DNA of 53,866 nucleotides from an uncultured marine group III euryarchaeote (GTDB taxonomy: Archaea; Thermoplasmatota; Poseidoniia; MGIII; CG-Epi1). A model generated the notes under the pieces. The model did not search any database, had not been told where the DNA came from, and saw only the letters and a list, made by a program, of their open reading frames with translations. This document shows positions 27,171 to 36,042 of the stretch, in pieces; the stretch's first letter is position 1, and each line of letters opens with the position of its first letter. The position numbers and the translations under genes were made by a program. The stretch spans positions 1 through 53,866 of the forward strand of contig CACOJW010000009.1 of NCBI GenBank assembly GCA_902627615.1, written 5' to 3'.

Positions 27171-30100
27171 CTATCGTCTTCTGAAAGCGATTATTGCTAT
27201 CGCACAAATTGAAACGAAGAATGATAATGAAGGTAGAAATCCTTCATCATCATCTTTTCCTGACTCATCAGGTTCATCAAAGGTAGCTAAGCATGATTCT
27301 TCTACAAGATTTTCATTTTCCTCAGTAATCTCATCAGGGCAGTAATTCAACTTTTCTGGTTCAAACTCACAAGAACCATCATCAATTTCAGCTAAAGATG
27401 AATAGTTAGTAGCTGTTGAATTTGTACAACCCACTGAAGGTTCACTAACTATCTTAGCTGATACTATTGTGACGTTATGGACTGGAGAGCTACCTGAACT
27501 TGCAACTTCGACTTGACTCATAGCATTAACTACTGATATACCTGTAGCTGCTTGACCATTTATTGTTCCAGCTACAGCTTGACCAAAGACTGTGTGTATG
27601 CCATCAAGCCAGTTTGCATTAACCCCAGCATCCACTATGAAGAACTGACTACCACCTGTATTTGGCATGGCTGTTTTAGCCATTGATAAAGCTCCTGGAA
27701 TATGATTGTAACCTATTACAATTTCATCTGGAAGTGTGTAAAGTTCAGTGCTAGGGCATTCCTCTTTGGATACTGAATATCCATTACAATATCCATGCCA
27801 ACTGTAAGCATACCCTCCAGTTCCATCACCATATTGAAAATCACCTCCTTGAATCATAAAGTCCTCTATAATCCTATGGAAATTTACACCGTCATAGTTC
27901 CCTGCTGAAACATGGTCTCGGAAATTTTTAGAGTGGATAGGAACTGCTCCATCATATAATTCGATCTCCAAAGTTCCACACTGTTTAATACCAGAATTGT
28001 CAATCCAAGACAAATAGAAAATGACTGAAGTATCATTTGTATATTCTATTAAACCAAAAATACAGTCTAATACTTCAGGATATTCGCAAGAGCCGTCATT
28101 AATCTCAGCTTCTGAATTGTAATTTGTTGCATTTACATCCATACAGCCTTCAACCGGATCCGGTTCCTCAGGATATTCACAAGAACCATCATCTATTTCA
28201 GCTTCTGAATTAAAATTTGTTGCATTTACATCCATACAGCCTTCAACCGGATCCGGTTCTTCAGGATATTCACAGGAACCATCGTCTACTTCGGCAGTTG
28301 AATTGTAATTTGTTGCATTACTGTCTGTGCAACCTTCAACATAATATTCACATGAACCATCATCTATCTCTGCATCTGGATTCCAATTCTTAGCATCTTT
28401 ATCTGTGCAACCCTCAACATAATATTCACAAGAACCATCGTCTATTTCAGCTTCTGAATCGTAATTTTTGGCATCTGGATCCATACAGCCTTCGATGTAA
28501 TATTCACAAGAGCCATCGTCAACCTCTGCATCTGGATTGTAGTTTTTAGCCTCTGGATCCATGCAACCTTCTACTGGTGGATAAATACAAGAACCATCGG
28601 AAAATAAATTTCTCTCATCATAATTGATTGCATCAATATCCATACAGCCTTCAAAAGGTAATTCAGGTCCTGAAAAATACCATGAAATTCCAGCAACCCA
28701 ATTATCCTCAATACTGTAAGCCCCTGCACCAATTTCGTTGATTATTGAATCCTCTCGAGGTCTAAAATCATAATTATAAGGATCAACTAATTGTGATTCG
28801 ATACTACCTCTGTTATCTATTACAATAACTGTTCCAGTCATCGAAGAATGGTATTCACATACATAGTCGTATGTTCCAACTTCAGTAAATGCAAATGACC
28901 AACTGCCCTCTGAGGCTATGTTTCCAGAATCAAAATAGTCATTAACAGAAGTTACCGTATGAGACATGCTGTCATTATTAGTCCAGGTAACTGAATCTCC
29001 CACTGATATAGTTATTTCATTGGGAGAAAAATCCATTCCGCTTGTGATTTCAATATCATGTGATCTAGTAATACTATCTACATAACCATTAAAATTTGAA
29101 GAATAGTTGCCTGGAACTGGATAATCTTCATAATTACCAGAGCGATGAGCTGCTATTCTATCTGCTGCATTGAAAGCAGTGGTTGAATTTTCATTGCCAA
29201 ACCCAGCCTCATAAAGAATAATTATGTTATTTTTACTATTATCTGTTCCAAAAACTGTGTTGCTGTGTGTAGTATGGTAATCACCCTTGACCATGAGGGC
29301 ACCAGAGACGTTCCACAAAACATTATGATGGACTGTCGCATTTCTTCCCTCATTTGTACCACCCATTGGCCCATCCATTCTTATCCCATATTTGTTTGTA
29401 TTATGAATCCAATTGTAGGCTATGTGGGCATTTTTTTGTTCCGCCATCATCATCTGTACAACTGCACCATCAGACTGCAATAGGCCTGTATTCCACACTT
29501 CATTATGGAATACTGTAGGTGCATCTCCGATGGATAAGGTAGCTGACGCTCCTGTTAAATGAATTGTATTGTTCGAAAATGTATTATCTCTTCCGCTGTC
29601 GATAACTGTGACCATCAGTCCTGGAGTATCGCTTACCGACCAATCAATATGGTAAAAATATGAATTATTTATTGTATTGTTATGTGACTGTAAATCCCCG
29701 CCATGGAATTCAATTGCTGTGCCATCTGTATACAAGAAAGCAGAGTTATCTACAACACAATTAGAACTTTTATCAAATCGAGAAACCCATCTTTCATCGA
29801 CATCTTCACCAGCAATGTTCAAAGAACGTTTTGAGGTACTGGGGTAAATTAAATGGCTTCCATCAACCCTACAATTTTCACAATCGTTAAAATGAAAAGT
29901 ATTAGCAAAAAAATCTATATTTTCTAAAACAATATCATTAGAATTGTCTGATGAAAAACCATATGGTTGAGTCTTCATCCGAATGTTTGCGTCACTAGGA
30001 TTCACCCCGTCTGGAGGGAAAAAATAGACTTTATTGTTTTCATTATCAAAAAACCATTCCCCTGGTGAATCAATTAACTCTAGCTTTCCTTCAAGAAAAT

Positions 30101-30890
30101 AATAATGATGCTTTGTCTTCCAACTAGAGACTTCATCAAATTTAAAGGTATTATTTTCACTATCAAAATCAGTTATATTTCTACTCCAAGTCCTAAAAGA
30201 ACCTACATTAAGAATAGCAATAGCTCCTGTAGGATCAATCCCACTTTCATTAAGGCCTGTGATATCTTTTAGTTCACCATTACCGTAAGGATATACCCAA
30301 TTCCCATCACCGTCCTTGTATTTGTCACGATCCATTGACCCCTGCGCCCAAGATATGGATTTATTAAATACAGAACCATCTGTAAAATTAGCATTTGGCC
30401 AACGGGCTGGAATCATTTCTTCTAAATCTAAGAATAATTGCCAAACATCTTGGCTCACTACTGTTTGAAAGATTCCATCTTGGTATTCCTGCCACTGACC
30501 TCCTAAATCATCCTCAATATCTCTAGAACCATCAATTACTACTTTTTCCCCATCTGCAGCTTTGAAAGTTGCTCCCTCAATTCCATCAATAGTTACTGAT
30601 TCTCGGTAAATACTATTAGAAATAATTACCGTATCTCCGTTAGTGATAGACTCGGCAGCCTTACTGATAGTTGCGAATGGGCAAGCTTCCGTACCCAGAT
30701 TACTATCATTACCTAGATTGCCATCCACAAAATAGAATTCATCATCTTCTCTAGTTTCATTATCACAGCCATCATCAATTTCAGTTCCAAAAGATACTAA
30801 ACGTGAAGGAATTTCTCCTATTTGATTTGTTTGGACTAATGGAGCAAACAAGAGCATTAGAGCAATTGCTACATTCAGAAATTTTCGCAT
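27171..30890 (-). CDS. Exported mosaic protein: beta-helix, blue-copper-like, DGSC repeats, cyclophilin domain, C-terminal anchor
   Basis: A 1239-aa protein. It has a signal peptide (1-21), then a right-handed parallel beta-helix-like region (about 50-590) with many Asn-rich NNTINNS-type turns. A cupredoxin-like domain (about 610-697) shows the type 1 copper ligand pattern: His in SHTVT, then Cys, His and Met in the CEYHSSM region. About seven Cys-pair repeats of the GC-x-D...DDGSC type follow (745-943). A cyclophilin-type peptidyl-prolyl isomerase domain (about 943-1147) keeps FHRII, IQGGD, SQFFI and WLDGIH, so it looks active. One more DGSC repeat precedes a terminal hydrophobic segment and arginines. 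It is expected outside the cell; the whole function is unknown. Confidence 0.85.
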   Translation of the reverse strand: MRKFLNVAIALMLLFAPLVQTNQIGEIPSRLVSFGTEIDDGCDNETREDDEFYFVDGNLGNDSNLGTEACPFATISKAAESITNGDTVIISNSIYRESVTIDGIEGATFKAADGEKVVIDGSRDIEDDLGGQWQEYQDGIFQTVVSQDVWQLFLDLEEMIPARWPNANFTDGSVFNKSISWAQGSMDRDKYKDGDGNWVYPYGNGELKDITGLNESGIDPTGAIAILNVGSFRTWSRNITDFDSENNTFKFDEVSSWKTKHHYYFLEGKLELIDSPGEWFFDNENNKVYFFPPDGVNPSDANIRMKTQPYGFSSDNSNDIVLENIDFFANTFHFNDCENCRVDGSHLIYPSTSKRSLNIAGEDVDERWVSRFDKSSNCVVDNSAFLYTDGTAIEFHGGDLQSHNNTINNSYFYHIDWSVSDTPGLMVTVIDSGRDNTFSNNTIHLTGASATLSIGDAPTVFHNEVWNTGLLQSDGAVVQMMMAEQKNAHIAYNWIHNTNKYGIRMDGPMGGTNEGRNATVHHNVLWNVSGALMVKGDYHTTHSNTVFGTDNSKNNIIILYEAGFGNENSTTAFNAADRIAAHRSGNYEDYPVPGNYSSNFNGYVDSITRSHDIEITSGMDFSPNEITISVGDSVTWTNNDSMSHTVTSVNDYFDSGNIASEGSWSFAFTEVGTYDYVCEYHSSMTGTVIVIDNRGSIESQLVDPYNYDFRPREDSIINEIGAGAYSIEDNWVAGISWYFSGPELPFEGCMDIDAINYDERNLFSDGSCIYPPVEGCMDPEAKNYNPDAEVDDGSCEYYIEGCMDPDAKNYDSEAEIDDGSCEYYVEGCTDKDAKNWNPDAEIDDGSCEYYVEGCTDSNATNYNSTAEVDDGSCEYPEEPDPVEGCMDVNATNFNSEAEIDDGSCEYPEEPDPVEGCMDVNATNYNSEAEINDGSCEYPEVLDCIFGLIEYTNDTSVIFYLSWIDNSGIKQCGTLEIELYDGAVPIHSKNFRDHVSAGNYDGVNFHRIIEDFMIQGGDFQYGDGTGGYAYSWHGYCNGYSVSKEECPSTELYTLPDEIVIGYNHIPGALSMAKTAMPNTGGSQFFIVDAGVNANWLDGIHTVFGQAVAGTINGQAATGISVVNAMSQVEVASSGSSPVHNVTIVSAKIVSEPSVGCTNSTATNYSSLAEIDDGSCEFEPEKLNYCPDEITEENENLVEESCLATFDEPDESGKDDDEGFLPSLSFFVSICAIAIIAFRRR
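28074..28260 (-). repeat. Two near-identical 93-bp tandem coding repeats (DGSC motif)
   Basis: Units 28074-28167 and 28168-28260 match at almost every base and each encodes a 31-residue module with one DGSC motif and a PEEPDP linker. Further, shorter and more diverged units of the same kind extend to about 28655. This is recent duplication inside the gene, not a CRISPR or mobile element. Confidence 0.75.
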
Positions 30891-30914
30891 ATAATATTCT
30901 AATAAATCAGACTA

Positions 30915-33900
30915 TTAGTGCTTTCTTCTGAAGGCTATAATAGCTAAAACACTTACAATTGGCATTAGAATATTTGAAAATTCAGGAATCGCGGCTCCGC
31001 TATTTTCGTGCCAATTTATTTCATCACCTGCATATGCAGCTGAAACTACGTCCAAATTTCCATCACTATCTATGTCTCCAACAAAAACACTCGATACTCT
31101 GTTTATAGAAGACGCTATATTGCTAGATGTCCATCCAGCGTCAGGTGTTCCATCATTCAAGTATAATTTAACTTTACCACTTGATTGATCTGTGGATGAT
31201 ATTATGTCAATATCTCCATCGTAATCAATGTCAACTGGGAATAGGGATGTTGGCTTGGTTGGAGTGCCAATTTCATAAGTTGTCCAAACAGCATCACCAG
31301 GTGTACCGTCGTTAAGATGCCAGTAAATTTTATTCGCAGTATATGCTCCCGAAATTACGTCAATATCTCCATCGTTATCTAAATCGGCTGTAGCAACTAC
31401 GTGAGCATCAGTTACTCCTCCTTTAATCTTAGTCATTGACCACGTACCATCATCAGGAGTTCCATCGTTTTCATACCAATATATTTTGTTTGATTGGTCT
31501 GCTTCAAGAATATCTAGATCACCATCACCATCAATATCTGCTACTGTCACATCATATGATTCTTTACTACTAGAACTTGAAACCACATCATGTGAGGTCC
31601 AGCCACCATTATTGGGTGAACCATCATTCTCAATCCAAACTACATGACTTGTCATAAATAATGCTGCAACAATGTCCAAATCGCCATCAGTGTCAATATC
31701 TGCTACATGAACTGACATGGCTCCATCGGCATCCGAACCACTAATTACTGTGTTTGTAGACCATGCTCCATTGCCTGGCGTTCCATCATTTATATGGTAT
31801 AGAATCTTATCACCACTTCCATCGGCTGAAATTATATCCAAATCACCATCGTCATCTATATCTGCTACGAAAAGGTCTTCTATACCGTTGCCACTGTAAT
31901 CTTTAACAGTGTGATGTGTCCATCCTCCGTCTGATGGAGTTCCATCATTTTCATACCATGCCACTTGATTATCATTGTATAATGCAGCAATAACATCCAA
32001 GTCGCCATCTCCATCAATATCCCCAACATGAACAGCTTCAGCTCCATTAGCTGCAGTATTGATATCCCTTGATGTCCAAGTAGGACTGAGTACAAAATTG
32101 GCAGTATTTTCCCACCAAGTTATATCGTCGCCAATATTAGCTACTGCTAAAACATCTATATCTCCATCAGAATCTACATCCTCTGCGTAAACATGCCTTG
32201 CTCCATCGAAGTTTCCTTCGATAGTATGCTCAGTCCAACCTCCATCTGAGGGTGAACCATCATTTTCCCACCAAGTAACATCGTCTGCCCCACTGGCTGA
32301 ACTTAGAACATCAAGATCACCATCATAATCTAGATCTTTAACATACACTCCCCAGGCATTTCCATATGTTGAATCTATAGTTCGTTTTGTAAAACTTTGA
32401 CTACCGTCGTTTTCAAACCAATCGATTCTGTCTGTGTCTGATCCTTCTCCTCCTGAGGTACCAACAACATCAATATCTCCATCCCCATCAATGTCTGCTG
32501 CAAAAACTGAGTGAGCTTCTTTGTAACTTGTCTGAATATTATTTTGAGACCACCCAGCTCCAGATGGCGTCCCGTCATTTTCCCACCATGCAATAAGATC
32601 GTTACTACCTGCTGCAGCACCTAAGACATCTAAATCACCATCAAGATCTATGTCCACAATGCGAACGCACATAGCATCATAAATATTATTATCAATTTGA
32701 ACTGCAGTCCAATCGTCATCGTCTGGGGATCCGTCATTTATGTACCATTTAATTTTCCCTGAGGTTCCGCCGGCGCCTTTCCCTGCAGCAACAACATCTA
32801 TGTCCCCATCTTCATCAATATCTGCTGCGCGTACATACCAAGCTTCTTCAAGATCTGGATCTATTGTGTGTTGATCCCAACCTCCATTTGAAGGTGTACC
32901 ATCATTTTCCCACCAAGTAACGTCGTCACCGCTTGAAGCCGCTCCTGTACTAATTACATCAATATCTCCATCTTGGTCTAAATCCAAAGCAAAAACTGAA
33001 TTGGCGCCGGGATAACTACTTGAAATTGTACGTTTTGTAAAGCTTTCACTACCATCATTTTCCCACCAACTAATATCTTGAGACGTTCCAGCTGCTGCGC
33101 CTAGTACATCCATATCTCCGTCACGATCTAAATCAATAGCGTAAACATCCCAAGCTGCGTCATAATTGCCCTTGATTGTATGTTCAGTCCATGACGGTGT
33201 TGTTCGTGCCCCTGATGTTCCCAAACTAACCCAAAAACCGTCAGAGTAATCTTCTGATTCATCCCAAGAAATTAAATGGTAATAAACTCTAAAAGCATCT
33301 CCTAAATTCGAAGACTTTACTTCTAACTCATTACCATGTGAAGCTGCTGCAACATCTTCATAAAACTCCCATGACCACTCTGTTAGATCATCAGATGAAG
33401 AATAATTATAAATTTTAGATGAAACTACTAACCCATGCTTGCCCACTATCTCTATGACTTTATTTGCATAAAAGGATTCATTAACTTTGAATCCAAAGTC
33501 GGAATGATAGGTGTCTAAAAAAATATAAACTGTATCTTCACCTTTGAGAGGAGGATCTGAAGATTTATCATCGAAAATAGGTGATACTACTTCCAAGTCA
33601 TTTCCGTTAGAAGAGTACGTGTTTAGCTTTTTCTTAGGTTCATTTGAAGGAATTGTTACTCCTGATAATGCCTCTCCATGTACACTCAGATAAAAGAAAT
33701 AATCAAATCCTTGATTAACACTAGCATACTCCATTAAATCAACATTTGGATTACTAACGCTCTCTGGATTCTCTTGAAATTCATTCCAGTCATTATCTTG
33801 ATATTTAGCAATTGATATCCAATCATCGAAATACCCATCAATTGCCATGCCACCAAAATTATTGGTGGATTGTTGAAGAGAAAGTAACACATTTTCAAAC

Positions 33901-34721
33901 AGAATATCTTCTGTGTTAACTCCAACTATTACTTCACCCAAATCTGATAAACCTGAATCATCAGTAGTTTGCCAAATTATTTTCATAGGACTAGTTCTCT
34001 CAACTCCGAGATCAAACAAAGGAACTCTGCATTCAGTAAATGTTTCTTTTGAAGCTACATCTATATTTCCAACTAAAACAAAAGCATTCCAATCATTTTG
34101 ATCTCTGCTAGAATCAAAACCATATAAGCTGGAACTATGTATTGTCTTGTTATCATTAGCTGGAGACTTAGCGCCAGAAATCTCAATAACATAATCTGCC
34201 CCCATTCCTGGAATAAAATATCCTGTTTGTGTTGTATTATCACTATCGATAAATATTCTCAATAAATCCTCTTCTACTGACTGAAACATAGGTTCTCTAG
34301 TTTCAGTTAAAAATGAGAGATAAATTAAATCTGTATGTGTTGCCACTGAATCTAAATCGGTATTTGAATTTTCTACATTGCCTATTTCTAATTGTTTCTT
34401 TGGAATGTCTGACCAATCTGCCGGATTACCATCAATAGTTAAATTATTTGTAGTGTTTTCATCCCATATGTAGTAAACGCAACCACCTCCTAGAAGCAAA
34501 GCTACTAGAATAACGATCAATGAATTATAAACTGGACGCCTGTCTTTCGACTTCAGAACTATTTTAGATTTACCGTCGAGACCATCGCCATTCGTTACCC
34601 CATTACCATTTGTCAATCCATTACCATTTGTCAATCCATTACCATTTGTCAATCCATTACCATCAGTTAAACCATTCCCATCGGTCAAACTGTTTTTATC
34701 TTTTAAATCTTCATCAACCAT
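30915..34721 (-). CDS. Surface protein with 14 FG-GAP/VCBS-type repeats and a PEF-like C-terminal sorting end
   Basis: A 1268-aa protein. The first 45 residues are a Gly/Asn repeat (TNGNGL units), then a membrane anchor at about 64-84. Two regions beginning TIDGN..DW and AIDGY..DW resemble CBM9/DOMON-like carbohydrate-binding starts. From about residue 510 there are 14 repeats of about 51 aa, each with a calcium-loop pattern D-x-D-x-DGD-x-D and a W-x-ENDG turn. The C-terminus reads IPEF, a hydrophobic segment and FRRKH, like PEF-CTERM archaeosortase signals. It probably lies outside the cell; ligand unknown. Confidence 0.83.
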   Translation of the reverse strand: MVDEDLKDKNSLTDGNGLTDGNGLTNGNGLTNGNGLTNGNGVTNGDGLDGKSKIVLKSKDRRPVYNSLIVILVALLLGGGCVYYIWDENTTNNLTIDGNPADWSDIPKKQLEIGNVENSNTDLDSVATHTDLIYLSFLTETREPMFQSVEEDLLRIFIDSDNTTQTGYFIPGMGADYVIEISGAKSPANDNKTIHSSSLYGFDSSRDQNDWNAFVLVGNIDVASKETFTECRVPLFDLGVERTSPMKIIWQTTDDSGLSDLGEVIVGVNTEDILFENVLLSLQQSTNNFGGMAIDGYFDDWISIAKYQDNDWNEFQENPESVSNPNVDLMEYASVNQGFDYFFYLSVHGEALSGVTIPSNEPKKKLNTYSSNGNDLEVVSPIFDDKSSDPPLKGEDTVYIFLDTYHSDFGFKVNESFYANKVIEIVGKHGLVVSSKIYNYSSSDDLTEWSWEFYEDVAAASHGNELEVKSSNLGDAFRVYYHLISWDESEDYSDGFWVSLGTSGARTTPSWTEHTIKGNYDAAWDVYAIDLDRDGDMDVLGAAAGTSQDISWWENDGSESFTKRTISSSYPGANSVFALDLDQDGDIDVISTGAASSGDDVTWWENDGTPSNGGWDQHTIDPDLEEAWYVRAADIDEDGDIDVVAAGKGAGGTSGKIKWYINDGSPDDDDWTAVQIDNNIYDAMCVRIVDIDLDGDLDVLGAAAGSNDLIAWWENDGTPSGAGWSQNNIQTSYKEAHSVFAADIDGDGDIDVVGTSGGEGSDTDRIDWFENDGSQSFTKRTIDSTYGNAWGVYVKDLDYDGDLDVLSSASGADDVTWWENDGSPSDGGWTEHTIEGNFDGARHVYAEDVDSDGDIDVLAVANIGDDITWWENTANFVLSPTWTSRDINTAANGAEAVHVGDIDGDGDLDVIAALYNDNQVAWYENDGTPSDGGWTHHTVKDYSGNGIEDLFVADIDDDGDLDIISADGSGDKILYHINDGTPGNGAWSTNTVISGSDADGAMSVHVADIDTDGDLDIVAALFMTSHVVWIENDGSPNNGGWTSHDVVSSSSSKESYDVTVADIDGDGDLDILEADQSNKIYWYENDGTPDDGTWSMTKIKGGVTDAHVVATADLDNDGDIDVISGAYTANKIYWHLNDGTPGDAVWTTYEIGTPTKPTSLFPVDIDYDGDIDIISSTDQSSGKVKLYLNDGTPDAGWTSSNIASSINRVSSVFVGDIDSDGNLDVVSAAYAGDEINWHENSGAAIPEFSNILMPIVSVLAIIAFRRKH
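31000..33180 (-). repeat. Approximately 150-bp tandem coding repeats of the FG-GAP domains
   Basis: Fourteen units recur at roughly 150-bp intervals, recognisable by the calcium-loop codons and a conserved block encoding WENDG. Adjacent units share long stretches of identical bases, which suggests expansion by recombination within the gene. Confidence 0.7.
34583..34690 (-). repeat. 18-bp tandem repeats, six units
   Basis: Six 18-bp units lie end to end; the three at 34601-34654 are identical and the outer ones differ by a few bases. They encode the six-residue TNGNGL-type repeats before the membrane anchor of the FG-GAP protein. Unit number could vary by slippage without shifting the frame. 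Confidence 0.85.
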
Positions 34722-34747
34722 ACAACATTTTATTAAATAAAATAGGA

Positions 34748-34781
34748 TATTAAAAAATATCTTACAGGTAAACTTATTTTA
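34748..34781. promoter_or_regulatory. Divergent promoters of the FG-GAP protein and the carboxypeptidase
   Basis: CTTATTTTA at 34773-34781 is centred 27 nt before the GTG start at 34804. On the minus strand TTTTTTAATA (34748-34757) is about 31 nt before the ATG at 34721. Both fit leaderless archaeal promoters, the second less well. Confidence 0.35.
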
Positions 34782-34803
34782 TGACCCCATACTATAATTA
34801 TTA

Positions 34804-36042
34804 GTGAGAACTTTCTTTCTGGTATTGGGTCTTATTTGCTTAGCTTTTTCAGCTCAACCTTCGGAAGCTGTAGAAGTTTTACACACATATGATTCAATGA
34901 AAGAAGATACCCAAGAGCTAGCAAGTCAATACCCAGATATTGCAATATATTCAGAACATGGAATTAGTACCGGACTAGATTTAGAAATATTTTCAGTTGA
35001 CGTTGCCTTGAATATTACTGAACTCACTGATGAAGAATTAAACGCCTTACCAACGATGTATGTTGATGGAACACATCATGGAAATGAGGGAATGTCTGCT
35101 GAAGCTTCTTTCCTATTCTTACAGGATGTCCTTCAAAGATCTGCTGCTGACTCGTCGTACTTAGAAGGTAAAAGATTAGTCGTTACTCCTTCAGTTAATC
35201 CTGACGGATATGTTTTAGACTGTCGAAGTAATTGGAATGGTGTCGATTTAAACCGAAATTATCCCTATATGTGGGGGATGTATGGAACGAGTGATACTCC
35301 TAATTTTTGCCCAGTATCTGGAACATACAAAGGCTCTAGTGAAGGAAGTGAAATTGAAACTCAAGTAAATATGGAATTGATGCGAAATATGAATTTGTAT
35401 GTTTATTTTTCAGCACATACTGGCTCAAATGATATTGTTTTACCTTGGAAAATTACTGGTGAATTTGCAGTGCCAATTGCCGATTGGGACTTGTACGAAT
35501 ATTTCTTGAATGAATCTGCTAATGTTTCTGGCCTTACTTACAGAGATCCTGGAGGGGCTGGAGAATCTATTGCTTGGGGATATGGTGCTAGAGGTGCACT
35601 GAGTTTAATAGTTGAAGTTGACGATATGCAGTGGTCGCCTTTAGTATCTACAACTATTCGAGGTGCTTTGAGTAACGAACTATTGATGTACGATATGGCA
35701 TGGGAAAACTTAAAATTTGTAGGTGGACATTTACAAATTATTGATGAAAGTTATGACTCAGTGACTGTACAGAATATTGGCTGGGGGGCTGCTTACAATG
35801 TAACTACTGGAAATGAAATTATTGAAAGAGTTGAACGGAATCAAGTAATTACTCTTTCCAAAAACTATAATTTTTTACAATATAATAGGCTAATACACGA
35901 AGGTGAGGAAGCGGATTTAACTTTAATTACTATGAATTTAACTTCAATGTCAAACCCAAATAGCGGAACCACACCATCTATTGATTTTATTTCAATAACA
36001 TTAAGTTTAGCAATTGTATCTGCTTTAAGGAGGAAGAAATGA
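34804..36042 (+). CDS. Secreted M14-family zinc carboxypeptidase with C-terminal anchor
   Basis: A 412-aa exported peptidase starting at GTG 34804 with a signal peptide (1-22). Zinc ligands H92 and E95 (HGNE) and H205 (SAHTGS), substrate-binding N150/R151 in LNRNY, and catalytic E271 in LIVEVDD are all present, so it should be active. The end is a hydrophobic segment followed by RRKK, like the two neighbouring surface proteins. It would trim C-terminal residues from extracellular peptides, a role fitting protein-degrading marine heterotrophs. The stop overlaps the crotonase start by 4 bp. Confidence 0.88.
   Translation: MRTFFLVLGLICLAFSAQPSEAVEVLHTYDSMKEDTQELASQYPDIAIYSEHGISTGLDLEIFSVDVALNITELTDEELNALPTMYVDGTHHGNEGMSAEASFLFLQDVLQRSAADSSYLEGKRLVVTPSVNPDGYVLDCRSNWNGVDLNRNYPYMWGMYGTSDTPNFCPVSGTYKGSSEGSEIETQVNMELMRNMNLYVYFSAHTGSNDIVLPWKITGEFAVPIADWDLYEYFLNESANVSGLTYRDPGGAGESIAWGYGARGALSLIVEVDDMQWSPLVSTTIRGALSNELLMYDMAWENLKFVGGHLQIIDESYDSVTVQNIGWGAAYNVTTGNEIIERVERNQVITLSKNYNFLQYNRLIHEGEEADLTLITMNLTSMSNPNSGTTPSIDFISITLSLAIVSALRRKK

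Noticed and set aside
28074..28600. Possible CRISPR-like array of regular repeats
   Set aside because: Repeats are in frame within one long CDS, encode a cysteine module, have no unique spacers and no cas genes are nearby.
32375..32620. Shadow frames inside the FG-GAP gene (also near 31880-32095 and 33734-33925)
   Set aside because: They follow the tandem DNA repeats in another frame, have low-complexity translations and no start signals.
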